DNA from: Fontivivens sp964399735
GTDB taxonomy: Bacteria > Zhuqueibacterota > Zhuqueibacteria > Residuimicrobiales > Krinioviventaceae
Direction of reading: 5' to 3'
Length of the DNA: 5,556 bases
NCBI GenBank assembly: GCA_964399735.1
Contig: CAYNSO010000169.1
Span: 1-5,556 of the forward strand
How positions within the stretch are numbered: position 1 is the first letter of the stretch; every line of letters starts with the position of its first letter. Below are positions 1 through 5,556 of this stretch, in pieces. The notes beneath the pieces were generated by a model, which was not told the DNA's origin, ran no database searches, and worked only from the letters and a program-made list of their open reading frames with translations. A program made the translations under genes and the position numbers.

Positions 1-1
1 G

Positions 2-39
2 GCCCCGGATTAGAGATAATAAATCCGGGGCTTTTTTTT
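2..39 (+). terminator. Intrinsic terminator of a gene left of the window
   Basis: A perfect 10-bp GC-rich stem (gccccggatt at 2-11 with aatccggggc at 22-31) encloses a 10-base loop and is followed at once by eight T residues (32-39). This is a textbook Rho-independent terminator read on the plus strand. It should end transcription of a gene lying to the left and so isolates the helicase gene at 232 from it. Whether it also works leftwards cannot be judged because the window starts at the stem. Confidence 0.9.
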
Positions 40-40
40 A

Positions 41-62
41 TTTACATGAATTGTATTGTAAA
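41..62. repeat. Dyad TTTACA-N10-TGTAAA in helicase leader
   Basis: Two 6-base arms, tttaca (41-46) and tgtaaa (57-62), are exact reverse complements separated by 10 bases. The 22-bp spacing would suit a dimeric helix-turn-helix regulator bound on one face of DNA. It lies in the only intergenic space upstream of the helicase gene. In AT-rich DNA such a dyad can arise by chance, so an operator role is only a suggestion. Confidence 0.25.
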
Positions 63-160
63 ACCGCCTTTTCCTCATCGCAAACCAGTTGCGTTAATAT
101 ATTTCCTCTCTGTGTATTTATATAAAGTGGAATAAATACATTCAAAAGTGAAAAATCCTG

Positions 161-166
161 TATGAT
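161..166 (+). promoter_or_regulatory. Possible -10 box for the helicase gene
   Basis: TATGAT matches the sigma-70 -10 consensus at five of six bases and lies 65 bases before the helicase start codon. No good -35 box sits 16-18 bases upstream: ttcaaa at 141-146 is only 14 bases away. The promoter of the helicase gene must lie between the terminator at 39 and the start at 232, because the terminator blocks read-through, but its exact position is uncertain. Confidence 0.25.
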
Positions 167-222
167 CCTTTTATTTAAACAGAAAAATTCCTATATTAAG
201 AGCTTTATGTTTTTGGGTTTTC

Positions 223-227
223 AGGAG
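223..227 (+). promoter_or_regulatory. Ribosome binding site of the helicase gene
   Basis: AGGAG is followed by four bases (tatt) and then ATG at 232. It is the only good Shine-Dalgarno match near the start of the reading frame and supports ATG 232 as the initiation codon. Confidence 0.75.
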
Positions 228-231
228 TATT

Positions 232-3090
232 ATGTCAACAGCGTATCATGCAAAATATTTCGCCAACGAGTTATCACGGCACCACAATGCCGGCAGCGTA
301 CAAAAGTTAACGCATTCCCTTTTCGATGCATGCATTGATCTGAATCCACACCAGATTGAAGCGGCATTATTTGCGCTGCGTTCACCGTTATCACGCGGCG
401 CTATTTTGGCCGATGAAGTAGGTTTAGGCAAAACAATCGAAGCCGGGCTGCTGCTATGCCAATACTGGGCCGAACGCAAACGTAAATTGCTCATTATTTG
501 TCCGGCATCGCTGCGCAAGCAATGGAGCATCGAGCTGCAGGAAAAGTTCATGCTGCCCAATGTTGTTATTGACGCCCGCAATTATAATCAGGCAGTGCAC
601 AGCGGGCAATCGAATCCTTTCGATGCCAATGTTATTATTATAACCTCAATTAACTTTGCCAGCCGTTACAGTGTAAAAATACGTACCATAGACTGGGATC
701 TGGTGATCATTGACGAGGCGCATAAACTTCGTAATGTGTTTCGGGCCAAGAATAAAATGGCCCAAAATATCAAATGGGCTCTTGAAGAACGAAAAAAAGT
801 GCTGTTAACCGCCACCCCGTTACAAAATTCCCTGCTAGAGTTATACGGCCTTGCCTCTCTCATTGATGAACACATATTTGGCGACCTGGAAGCTTTTCGC
901 TCCCAATATATTAACCGGGATGACGGTTTTGCCGAACTGGAAGAACGCCTGGCACAAATTTGCAAACGCACACTGCGCAACCAGGTTACCGAATATATTC
1001 GCTATACCAGTCGCCGGACTTTGACTGTGCCCTACTCCACTTCGGATGTTGAACAGGAATTGTATGAACGAATTTCCGAATTTATCAGCCGCGAAGACAC
1101 CTATTCGATCCCCTATGGGCAGCGTCATTTAATGACCCTGGTGCTGCGAAAAATTCTGGCTTCCTCCACCTATGCTATTTATGGCACTCTGGATATTATG
1201 CGCAACCGCTTAAAAGCGCTGGAAGCCGGTCAAACCATAGCCAATGATAAAGTTTTGGATACTCTTTTTCAGGTGGAAGAAATCGAGGATGAATACCTTG
1301 AAGAGGATACACCGGAGGAAAACTATGAAAACGGAACAGACGAGATTGATCCAAAAAAATTAAAAGCCGAGATCAAAACTTTGAATGACCTGATCAAACT
1401 GGCCAAATCCATTCCCATCGATACCAAAGCCGAAACCTTGCTGACGGCTATTGACACCGGCTTTGGCGAAATGGAAAAGATGAATGCACCCCGCAAAGCC
1501 ATCATCTTTACCGAGTCACGGCGCACCCAGGAATACCTTGTGGATCTATTGTCGCATCATGGTTTCAAAAACAAACTGATCTTGTTCAACGGCTCGAATA
1601 ATGATAAACTTTCCAACGATGTGTATGAACAATGGGTATCAGAAAATAAAGATACCGGGCGGGTCAGCGGCTCTCGGGCGGTGGATATGCGCACCGCGAT
1701 TGTGGAATACTTTCGCAACCATGCCGAGATCATGATCGCTACCGAAGCTGCTGCCGAAGGCATCAATCTGCAATTTTGTTCGCTGCTCATCAATTACGAC
1801 CTGCCCTGGAACCCGCAGCGTATCGAACAGCGTATTGGTCGCTGCCACAGGTACGGACAAAAATTTGATGTGGTGGTGGTGAATTTTCTCAACCAGCGGA
1901 ATGAAACGGATTGCCGGGTTTATGAACTACTGGAAGAAAAATTCAACCTGTTTGAAGACGTATTTGGCGCTTCAGACGAGGTGCTTGGCAATATCGAGTC
2001 CGGTGTGGATTTTGAAAAACGTATTCTGGATATTTATCAAAAATGCCGCACCAATACAGAAATCGATGCCGCTTTCAAGGCCCTGCGCCAGGAACTGGAT
2101 ATAACCATTCAGGACAAGATGGCGCACACCCGGCAAACCCTGCTCGATCATTTTGATCAGGATGTGCACTCCCGCTTCAAAACGCAGCTTGAAAACGCCC
2201 GCGAACAGTTGGATCGTTACGGCGTTTATTTTTGGGAATTGAGTAAACATGTTCTGGAGCAAAACGCCCGCTTTGACGACGCTGCCCTGAAATTTGACCT
2301 GCTGCAATCGCCCATGCCGGTAATCAAAACCGGTCAGTACCGGCTGGTCTCCAAAAATAAAGAAAACAATCCCGGCGAGTTCTTGTATCGCTTATCCCAT
2401 CCCCTGGGCGAATATGTTCTGTCTGCCGGTAAATATGCGGAAACCCGTTCTGCGCATCTTTATTTCGATATTACCAACCACCCGGCCAGGTTAACAGTAA
2501 TCAAGGCGCTCAAAGGCAAATCCGGCTGGATGACCGTACAGTTATTAAAAATTGTATCTTTTGAACCGGAGGAATACATTATTTTCACCGGCTATAGTGA
2601 CGACCGCAAACTGTTGGATCAGGAAGTCTGTGAAAAATTCTTTGCCTGCCGCGCTGCGGTTGCAAATACGACCAAAGTTCCGCCGGAGGTACAGCGCAGC
2701 CTGGATCGTTTCAGCCGCGACCAGGTGCAGGAACAGTTGGAAAAATCACGCCAGTTGAATAATACTTTTTTTATTGAAGAATGTGACAAGCTGGATAAAT
2801 GGGCCGATGATATGGTCATCGGTGTTGAAAAAGAGTTGCAGCAGAATAAAGCCAGGCTGAAAGCGTTGAACCGGGAAGCGCGCATAACCCGCGATACGGT
2901 GGGGCAGCACCAGTTGCAGGTGCAGATCAAAAATCTTGAAGCTGAAAAACGCCAGATCAGAAAAAAATTGTTCGACCTGGAAGACGAAATCATGCTCAAG
3001 CGCGACGCTTTTATCGAAAAGTTGTTACTGCGTATGAATAACGAGCACAAGGTGGAAACGCTGTTTACCATCCGCTGGTCGGTCGTATAA
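232..3090 (+). CDS. SNF2/RapA-like superfamily 2 helicase, 952 aa
   Basis: ATP-dependent DNA translocase or helicase of the SNF2 group, presumably cytoplasmic. Visible in order: Q-motif region LNPHQ (37-41); Walker A DEVGLGKT (61-68, K67); motif Ia CPASLRKQW (90-98); DEAH box (161-164); motif III LTATP (192-196); an acidic linker (349-373); motif IV AIIFTESR (423-430); motif V ATEAAAEGINLQ (503-514); motif VI QRIEQRIGRCHRYGQ (529-543) with arginine-finger candidates R537 and R540. About 400 residues follow without a known catalytic motif, including a charged, probably coiled-coil stretch (about 863-932) and the C-terminal end LFTIRWSVV. All motifs are intact, so the enzyme should be active. 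Relatives of this size and layout include HepA/RapA, DISARM DrmD and SNF2 helicases in restriction-type defence islands. The long C-terminal part and absence of an obvious N-terminal RapA Tudor-like region argue against RapA itself. A defence role is inferred; no methylase or nuclease gene is in the window. It is apparently monocistronic, between a terminator upstream and a hairpin downstream. Confidence 0.93.
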   Translation: MSTAYHAKYFANELSRHHNAGSVQKLTHSLFDACIDLNPHQIEAALFALRSPLSRGAILADEVGLGKTIEAGLLLCQYWAERKRKLLIICPASLRKQWSIELQEKFMLPNVVIDARNYNQAVHSGQSNPFDANVIIITSINFASRYSVKIRTIDWDLVIIDEAHKLRNVFRAKNKMAQNIKWALEERKKVLLTATPLQNSLLELYGLASLIDEHIFGDLEAFRSQYINRDDGFAELEERLAQICKRTLRNQVTEYIRYTSRRTLTVPYSTSDVEQELYERISEFISREDTYSIPYGQRHLMTLVLRKILASSTYAIYGTLDIMRNRLKALEAGQTIANDKVLDTLFQVEEIEDEYLEEDTPEENYENGTDEIDPKKLKAEIKTLNDLIKLAKSIPIDTKAETLLTAIDTGFGEMEKMNAPRKAIIFTESRRTQEYLVDLLSHHGFKNKLILFNGSNNDKLSNDVYEQWVSENKDTGRVSGSRAVDMRTAIVEYFRNHAEIMIATEAAAEGINLQFCSLLINYDLPWNPQRIEQRIGRCHRYGQKFDVVVVNFLNQRNETDCRVYELLEEKFNLFEDVFGASDEVLGNIESGVDFEKRILDIYQKCRTNTEIDAAFKALRQELDITIQDKMAHTRQTLLDHFDQDVHSRFKTQLENAREQLDRYGVYFWELSKHVLEQNARFDDAALKFDLLQSPMPVIKTGQYRLVSKNKENNPGEFLYRLSHPLGEYVLSAGKYAETRSAHLYFDITNHPARLTVIKALKGKSGWMTVQLLKIVSFEPEEYIIFTGYSDDRKLLDQEVCEKFFACRAAVANTTKVPPEVQRSLDRFSRDQVQEQLEKSRQLNNTFFIEECDKLDKWADDMVIGVEKELQQNKARLKALNREARITRDTVGQHQLQVQIKNLEAEKRQIRKKLFDLEDEIMLKRDAFIEKLLLRMNNEHKVETLFTIRWSVV

Positions 3091-3121
3091 ACAAGCGGAA
3101 AGGGGCTGCCTTTCCGCTTGT
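3091..3121. terminator. Hairpin between convergent genes, likely bidirectional terminator
   Basis: Thirteen bases (acaagcggaaagg, 3091-3103) pair perfectly with 3109-3121 around a 5-base loop (ggctg). The stem starts on the base after the TAA stop of the helicase gene and ends 14 bases before the stop of the minus-strand gene (3136-3138). It can fold in either transcript. Neither side has a classical run of U: the plus-strand tail is catcttctct and the minus-strand tail is ttatacgacc. Termination may therefore be weak, or the hairpin may chiefly protect the 3' ends of the mRNAs. Confidence 0.7.
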
Positions 3122-3135
3122 CATCTTCTCTGCTA

Positions 3136-4914
3136 TTAATGAACCAAAAGCATCTTTCGGGTGAGGGTTTGGTCGTTCACCGTCATTTTATAAATGTACA
3201 CACCTGAAGCGGCACCGACGCCAAAATCGGTCGAGCCATCCCATGTTACGGTATGAGTTCCGGCGGTTTGCGAGGCGTTAATCAGGGTTTTAATTTTTGC
3301 GCCGGTTATAGTATACACTTCCAGGGTTACCTGGCCGGGTTTTTCCAGGGTATAATCGATCTGTGTTGCCGGGTTAAAGGGATTGGGATAGTTTTGCGCC
3401 AGAGAGAAACTCAACGGCATTGATGTTGATTGCTCCTGCACTTTTACCGGTATGGAGCCGGTCAGCAGGCGGCCATAAATATTTCCCAAAGTGGAATCAG
3501 CGGCATCATTGAACGTATAAACCATCAGAAATTCATTGCGATAGCTGTTATGGGCAACGCCGACCAGATTCCCCCCCGTAAAGAAAACGGTGGTATCTAC
3601 AGGGATATTGCGCAGCGAATCCGTCATGGTCTGATGATCCAGTCCCCAAAAAACCATGTGCGAATCCGGGGCAACATGTAACCTCTGGCAGTAAAAATCA
3701 GTGTTGTTTTGAGCAACATTCCTGTTATCCGGCCAGGCGACCAAAAATTCATTATCCTGTGTACTCCAGGCAATATCCGGAGCGTTTTGGAATTCCGGGG
3801 CAACACAAAGCGGAAAAACCGCCAAATCTTCGGTATCTCCATTTATATTAACTGCTGCAGCATAATAACTCAATGTTGAATCCTTCCGGGCGACAGTCAT
3901 TGCCGAATTAACGGGTGGGGCAGGGAAAAAAGCCAGCCGCTGTCCATACAGATCAATATTACCGGCCAAGTTCTGTTTCCAAACAATCAGGCACTCATTC
4001 AAACCGGTGGCCGGAACCGCAGGATTATCTTCTCGCAGATATTCATTATTAAAATGTAGCCGGGGTTGCGCAGGATCGGCAGAATAATGAGTATCTTCTT
4101 TGATCATAAAAGCATCGGTTCCATGCGTCCCATCTTTTTTTATCAACGTTCCATCAAAAGCAACTCGTTGGGCTTTAATATCGCAATTATCCCAGTCTCC
4201 CACAGCAAACACTGCCAGCCATTCGTTTGTGGTGTTGTTATAAGCAACCGCAGGTACATCTTCAATATCTACCGCATCGTTGCTTATTGGAATATTAATC
4301 GCAGAATCGGTTTGGTAGATAAAGTCGCCGTTGCTATCGACAATTTGGCCGTATATATCCAGGTTAGAATTGCGGTTATCCTCCCATACCACCAGGAACG
4401 TGCCGGTTTGAAAATTATAAGCAACATCGGGATAGTGTATTGCCCCGGCAGCTTTGCTGATCCCGAAACATGTATCAGCTTCGGATGTGGCAGTGGGAAT
4501 GTGCTTGCCATTAACATCTAACAATGCGCCATATACATCATAGTTATCGTACCATCCTTCGGTTTCAGCGTTGCGGTTATCTTCAAACACCACCAGGTAC
4601 CGTTGTGTAACCGGGTCGAAATCAACATGCGGCCACCATTGGCTGCCGGAATCGGAACAAACTGAAAATTCTTCTCCTTTCAACTCGCCATTTTCTTTGA
4701 TAATTTGCCCCCAAATATCACTTTGAGTGCCGGGAATATTGCGGTAATCTTCCCACACGACCAGGTATTCATTATCAATACAATTATATGCAACCTCTGA
4801 AAAAGACTGTTCGCCCATGCTGATACAGATTGGTATTGCCGGGTCTTTGATATTCCCGGTTGCTGTCAATGTAATCAGCAGGCACAGAGTAAATAAAAGT
4901 ATAAAGTTTCTCAT
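3136..4914 (-). CDS. Secreted seven-repeat protein with C-terminal sorting domain, 592 aa
   Basis: Exported protein of unknown function. Start chosen at 4914: GGAG lies six bases upstream and the protein then begins directly with a signal peptide (MRN, hydrophobic 4-17, likely cleavage after ATG at 18-20). In-frame ATGs at 4926 and 4959 lack this fit. Residues 41-484 contain seven degenerate units of the pattern (V)AYN..NE(F/Y)LVVWEDNRN...DIYGQ...NG, beginning near 41, 96, 164, 222, 285, 379 and 452. Units 1-3 and 6 are the clearest; 4, 5 and 7 have lost the EDxRN core. Each unit looks like two or three beta strands, so a seven-bladed propeller is possible but unproven. Residues 504-592 form the YPNPFNP / ASGVYIYKM / KMLLVH C-terminal domain (T9SS type A sorting or FlgD-Ig-like), typical of proteins placed on or outside the surface in FCB bacteria. 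Eight cysteines remain in the mature part. No catalytic motif is recognised; binding or adhesion is only a guess. Confidence 0.88.
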   Translation of the reverse strand: MRNFILLFTLCLLITLTATGNIKDPAIPICISMGEQSFSEVAYNCIDNEYLVVWEDYRNIPGTQSDIWGQIIKENGELKGEEFSVCSDSGSQWWPHVDFDPVTQRYLVVFEDNRNAETEGWYDNYDVYGALLDVNGKHIPTATSEADTCFGISKAAGAIHYPDVAYNFQTGTFLVVWEDNRNSNLDIYGQIVDSNGDFIYQTDSAINIPISNDAVDIEDVPAVAYNNTTNEWLAVFAVGDWDNCDIKAQRVAFDGTLIKKDGTHGTDAFMIKEDTHYSADPAQPRLHFNNEYLREDNPAVPATGLNECLIVWKQNLAGNIDLYGQRLAFFPAPPVNSAMTVARKDSTLSYYAAAVNINGDTEDLAVFPLCVAPEFQNAPDIAWSTQDNEFLVAWPDNRNVAQNNTDFYCQRLHVAPDSHMVFWGLDHQTMTDSLRNIPVDTTVFFTGGNLVGVAHNSYRNEFLMVYTFNDAADSTLGNIYGRLLTGSIPVKVQEQSTSMPLSFSLAQNYPNPFNPATQIDYTLEKPGQVTLEVYTITGAKIKTLINASQTAGTHTVTWDGSTDFGVGAASGVYIYKMTVNDQTLTRKMLLVH

Positions 4915-4920
4915 CTTTTT

Positions 4921-4924
4921 CTCC
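4921..4924 (-). promoter_or_regulatory. Ribosome binding site deciding the start at 4914
   Basis: On the minus strand the sequence reads atGGAGaaaaagATG. The GGAG lies six bases before the ATG at 4914-4912, good Shine-Dalgarno spacing. It partly overlaps codons after the alternative ATG at 4926, which makes that upstream start unlikely. Confidence 0.75.
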
Positions 4925-4994
4925 ATTTTTATAAAGAGTAAACGATGTGGTTTGTTCACAATTCTTACACTGTCTAGTTGTTTGTATAAAAAAG

Positions 4995-5023
4995 AATATG
5001 GTAATTTTTTAGTATTTTGTCAA
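4995..5023 (-). promoter_or_regulatory. Sigma-70-type promoter of the secreted-protein gene
   Basis: On the minus strand an exact consensus -35 box TTGACA (5023-5018) is followed after 17 bases by CATATT (5000-4995), which matches the -10 consensus TATAAT at four of six bases. The surroundings are AT-rich. Transcription would start near 4988, giving an untranslated leader of roughly 75 bases before the ATG at 4914. The -35 box and spacing are strong; the -10 box is moderate. Confidence 0.55.
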
Positions 5024-5068
5024 ACAGAAAATCCTTTTTATATAAAATAAAAAGGAAATGTAGAAACT

Positions 5069-5082
5069 CAATCAAGTGATTG
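5069..5082. repeat. Short palindrome CAATCA-AG-TGATTG
   Basis: Two exact 6-base arms flank a 2-base centre. The element lies about 45 bases upstream of the -35 box of the secreted-protein gene, a position where an activator could bind. It is too short for a terminator and has no T run. An operator function is only inferred from position and symmetry. Confidence 0.35.
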
Positions 5083-5135
5083 TGCAAATATCAAACAAAA
5101 AAGCCTCTTGTATTGGTAATTTCCGAAAAAACCTC

Positions 5136-5155
5136 AAAGACAATATCTTGTCTTT
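5136..5155. repeat. Perfect inverted repeat AAAGACAA-TATC-TTGTCTTT
   Basis: Eight-base arms (5136-5143 and 5148-5155) are exact reverse complements around a 4-base loop. It lies in non-coding DNA between the promoter of the secreted-protein gene and the kinase remnant. The AT-rich stem and short T run (5153-5156) make it a poor terminator; a protein-binding site or the relic of an intergenic repeat are alternatives. Confidence 0.4.
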
Positions 5156-5166
5156 TCCAACACTAA

Positions 5167-5187
5167 CCTCATTCAAAATTTGAGAGG
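5167..5187. repeat. Imperfect inverted repeat CCTC...TCAAA-A-TTTGA...GAGG
   Basis: Inner arms TCAAA (5173-5177) and TTTGA (5179-5183) and outer arms CCTC (5167-5170) and GAGG (5184-5187) are complementary, with two unpaired bases (5171-5172) on the left side. It is the third inverted repeat within about 120 bases and lies just before the kinase remnant. Function is unknown. Confidence 0.3.
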
Positions 5188-5203
5188 ATAGAAAAGAAAA
5201 TTA

Positions 5204-5454
5204 CAAAAATATGACTGGATCAGGGATATTCTTGATGCCTGGCAAACCATATTCCCGGTACAGCCGACGTGATCGTCAAAGGGGTCTATACCATCCGCCG
5301 GGAGCTGACCGGCTAGTATAATCTGAAAATATGGCTCGATTGCCCCGCCGATATATGCCTGGCGCGGGGCATTGCCAGGGATGGAGAGGCGATGAAAGAG
5401 TATTGGAATAATGTGTGGATGAAACAGGAACAGCGCTATTACCGGCAGCTCTAG
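5204..5454 (+). pseudogene. Decayed 3' fragment of a uridine-kinase-like gene
   Basis: Conceptual translation resembles the second half of P-loop uridine/cytidine kinase-like proteins. Reading from 5210 gives YDWIRDILDAWQTI. The match then moves to another frame near 5249-5254 and continues as PGTADVIVKGVYTIRREL. It meets an in-frame TAG at 5314-5316, apparently in place of a tyrosine codon (TG-stop-YNLKIW). It resumes as LDCPADICLARGIARDGEA and EYWNNVWMKQEQRYY, ending at TAG 5452. The frame change fits loss of one base or gain of two. In intact relatives the VxGVY segment usually reads VEGVY; here the glutamate is lysine. The N-terminal half with the P-loop is absent: the 150 bases upstream show no coding similarity. 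A frameshift, a stop and a missing half together indicate a non-functional remnant rather than a sequencing error. The segment is visibly richer in GC than the flanking DNA, as expected for former coding sequence. The family assignment is from motif memory, not a search. Confidence 0.7.
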
Positions 5455-5556
5455 CTGTAATTACTAGCCAATATCATTATCCTTGCTCATAATCCCTGAA
5501 CCGGACAAGCAGGTAAATGTTTTATAATGGACTGTTGTTTTTTTATTATAATTTTT
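5455..5556. other. Non-coding end of window, nothing recognised
   Basis: No start codon with a ribosome binding site, RNA gene or stable hairpin is visible. The frame of the kinase remnant continues with several stops and a stretch LANIIILAHNP (about 5464-5496) that could be the residue of its C-terminus, but this is too weak to claim. The T-rich end (5537-5556) is not preceded by a convincing stem. Confidence 0.4.

Noticed and set aside
79..93. Small inverted repeat CGCAA-ACCAG-TTGCG upstream of the helicase
   Set aside because: Only five base pairs, with no neighbouring T run or clear promoter relation; expected by chance in a leader of this length.
2619..3071. Minus-strand open frame of 150 codons inside the helicase gene
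   Set aside because: It lies wholly within the 3' part of the helicase gene, is rich in Ser, Phe, Arg and Cys as expected for an antisense shadow, and has no recognisable domain.
232..3090. Helicase is RNA polymerase recycling factor RapA (HepA)
   Set aside because: The catalytic motifs are related, but the first 36 residues before the helicase core are too short for the RapA N-terminal domains and the coiled-coil tail is unlike RapA.
4066..4521. Plus-strand open frame of 151 codons opposite the secreted-protein gene
   Set aside because: It is fully antisense to the repeat region, whose protein has clear repeats and a signal peptide; the frame has no good ribosome binding site or family resemblance.
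4882..4884. Lipoprotein cysteine in the signal peptide (C11)
   Set aside because: The residues before it (FTL) do not form a lipobox and the cysteine lies too early, inside the hydrophobic core; a signal peptidase I site after residue 20 fits better.
4915..4959. Longer form of the secreted protein starting at 4959 or 4926
   Set aside because: The ATG at 4914 has GGAG at ideal spacing and begins directly at the signal peptide; the extra residues would put a charged tail in front of it.
5314..5454. TAG recoded as an amino acid in the kinase-like gene
   Set aside because: Both in-frame stops are TAG, which is tempting, but the gene also has a frameshift, a further TAA at 5458 and no front half; simple decay explains all of these.
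5530..5556. T-rich end of the window as a terminator
   Set aside because: The preceding bases offer only a 4-bp stem (CCTG with CAGG near 5494-5512) too far from the T run.
1..5556. CRISPR array, tRNA, rRNA, transposase or IS ends
   Set aside because: No regularly spaced direct repeats, cloverleaf-like segments, rRNA-like stretches or transposase motifs were seen on either strand.

Overview
The window looks like chromosomal DNA of a bacterium from the FCB superphylum, such as Calditrichota, KSB1, Marinimicrobia or a related lineage. The main clue is the secreted protein on the minus strand. It ends in the YPNPFNP-type C-terminal domain (T9SS type A sorting / FlgD-Ig-like) that is abundant in those groups. 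Coding DNA is of middling GC content and the intergenic DNA is very AT-rich. Genus and species cannot be told from this sequence.

Layout: positions 1-40 hold a strong intrinsic terminator for a gene that ends left of the window. After an AT-rich gap of about 190 bases comes a long plus-strand gene (232-3090) for a 952-residue SNF2/RapA-like superfamily 2 helicase with all helicase motifs intact, an acidic linker between its two RecA lobes and a coiled-coil C-terminus. A perfect 13-bp hairpin (3091-3121) directly follows its stop codon and separates it from a convergent minus-strand gene. That gene (start 4914, stop 3136) encodes a 592-residue exported protein with seven degenerate repeats of the form NEFLVVWEDNRN...DIYGQ and a C-terminal sorting domain. 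It has its own promoter with an exact TTGACA -35 box. From 5041 to 5200 there is non-coding AT-rich DNA with three inverted repeats. From about 5204 to 5454 there is a decayed 3' fragment of a uridine-kinase-like gene, broken by a frameshift and a stop codon and lacking its P-loop half. The last 100 bases hold nothing recognisable.

The two intact genes are convergent and separately transcribed, so nothing in the sequence links them in one pathway. The helicase most resembles stand-alone SNF2 enzymes found in bacterial defence loci (class 1 DISARM DrmD-like, or helicases beside type III-like restriction genes). No methylase or nuclease partner lies inside the window, so a defence role is inference. 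The secreted repeat protein is the most distinctive item structurally: a probable seven-unit beta-sheet array, perhaps a propeller, carried to the surface or outside of the cell.
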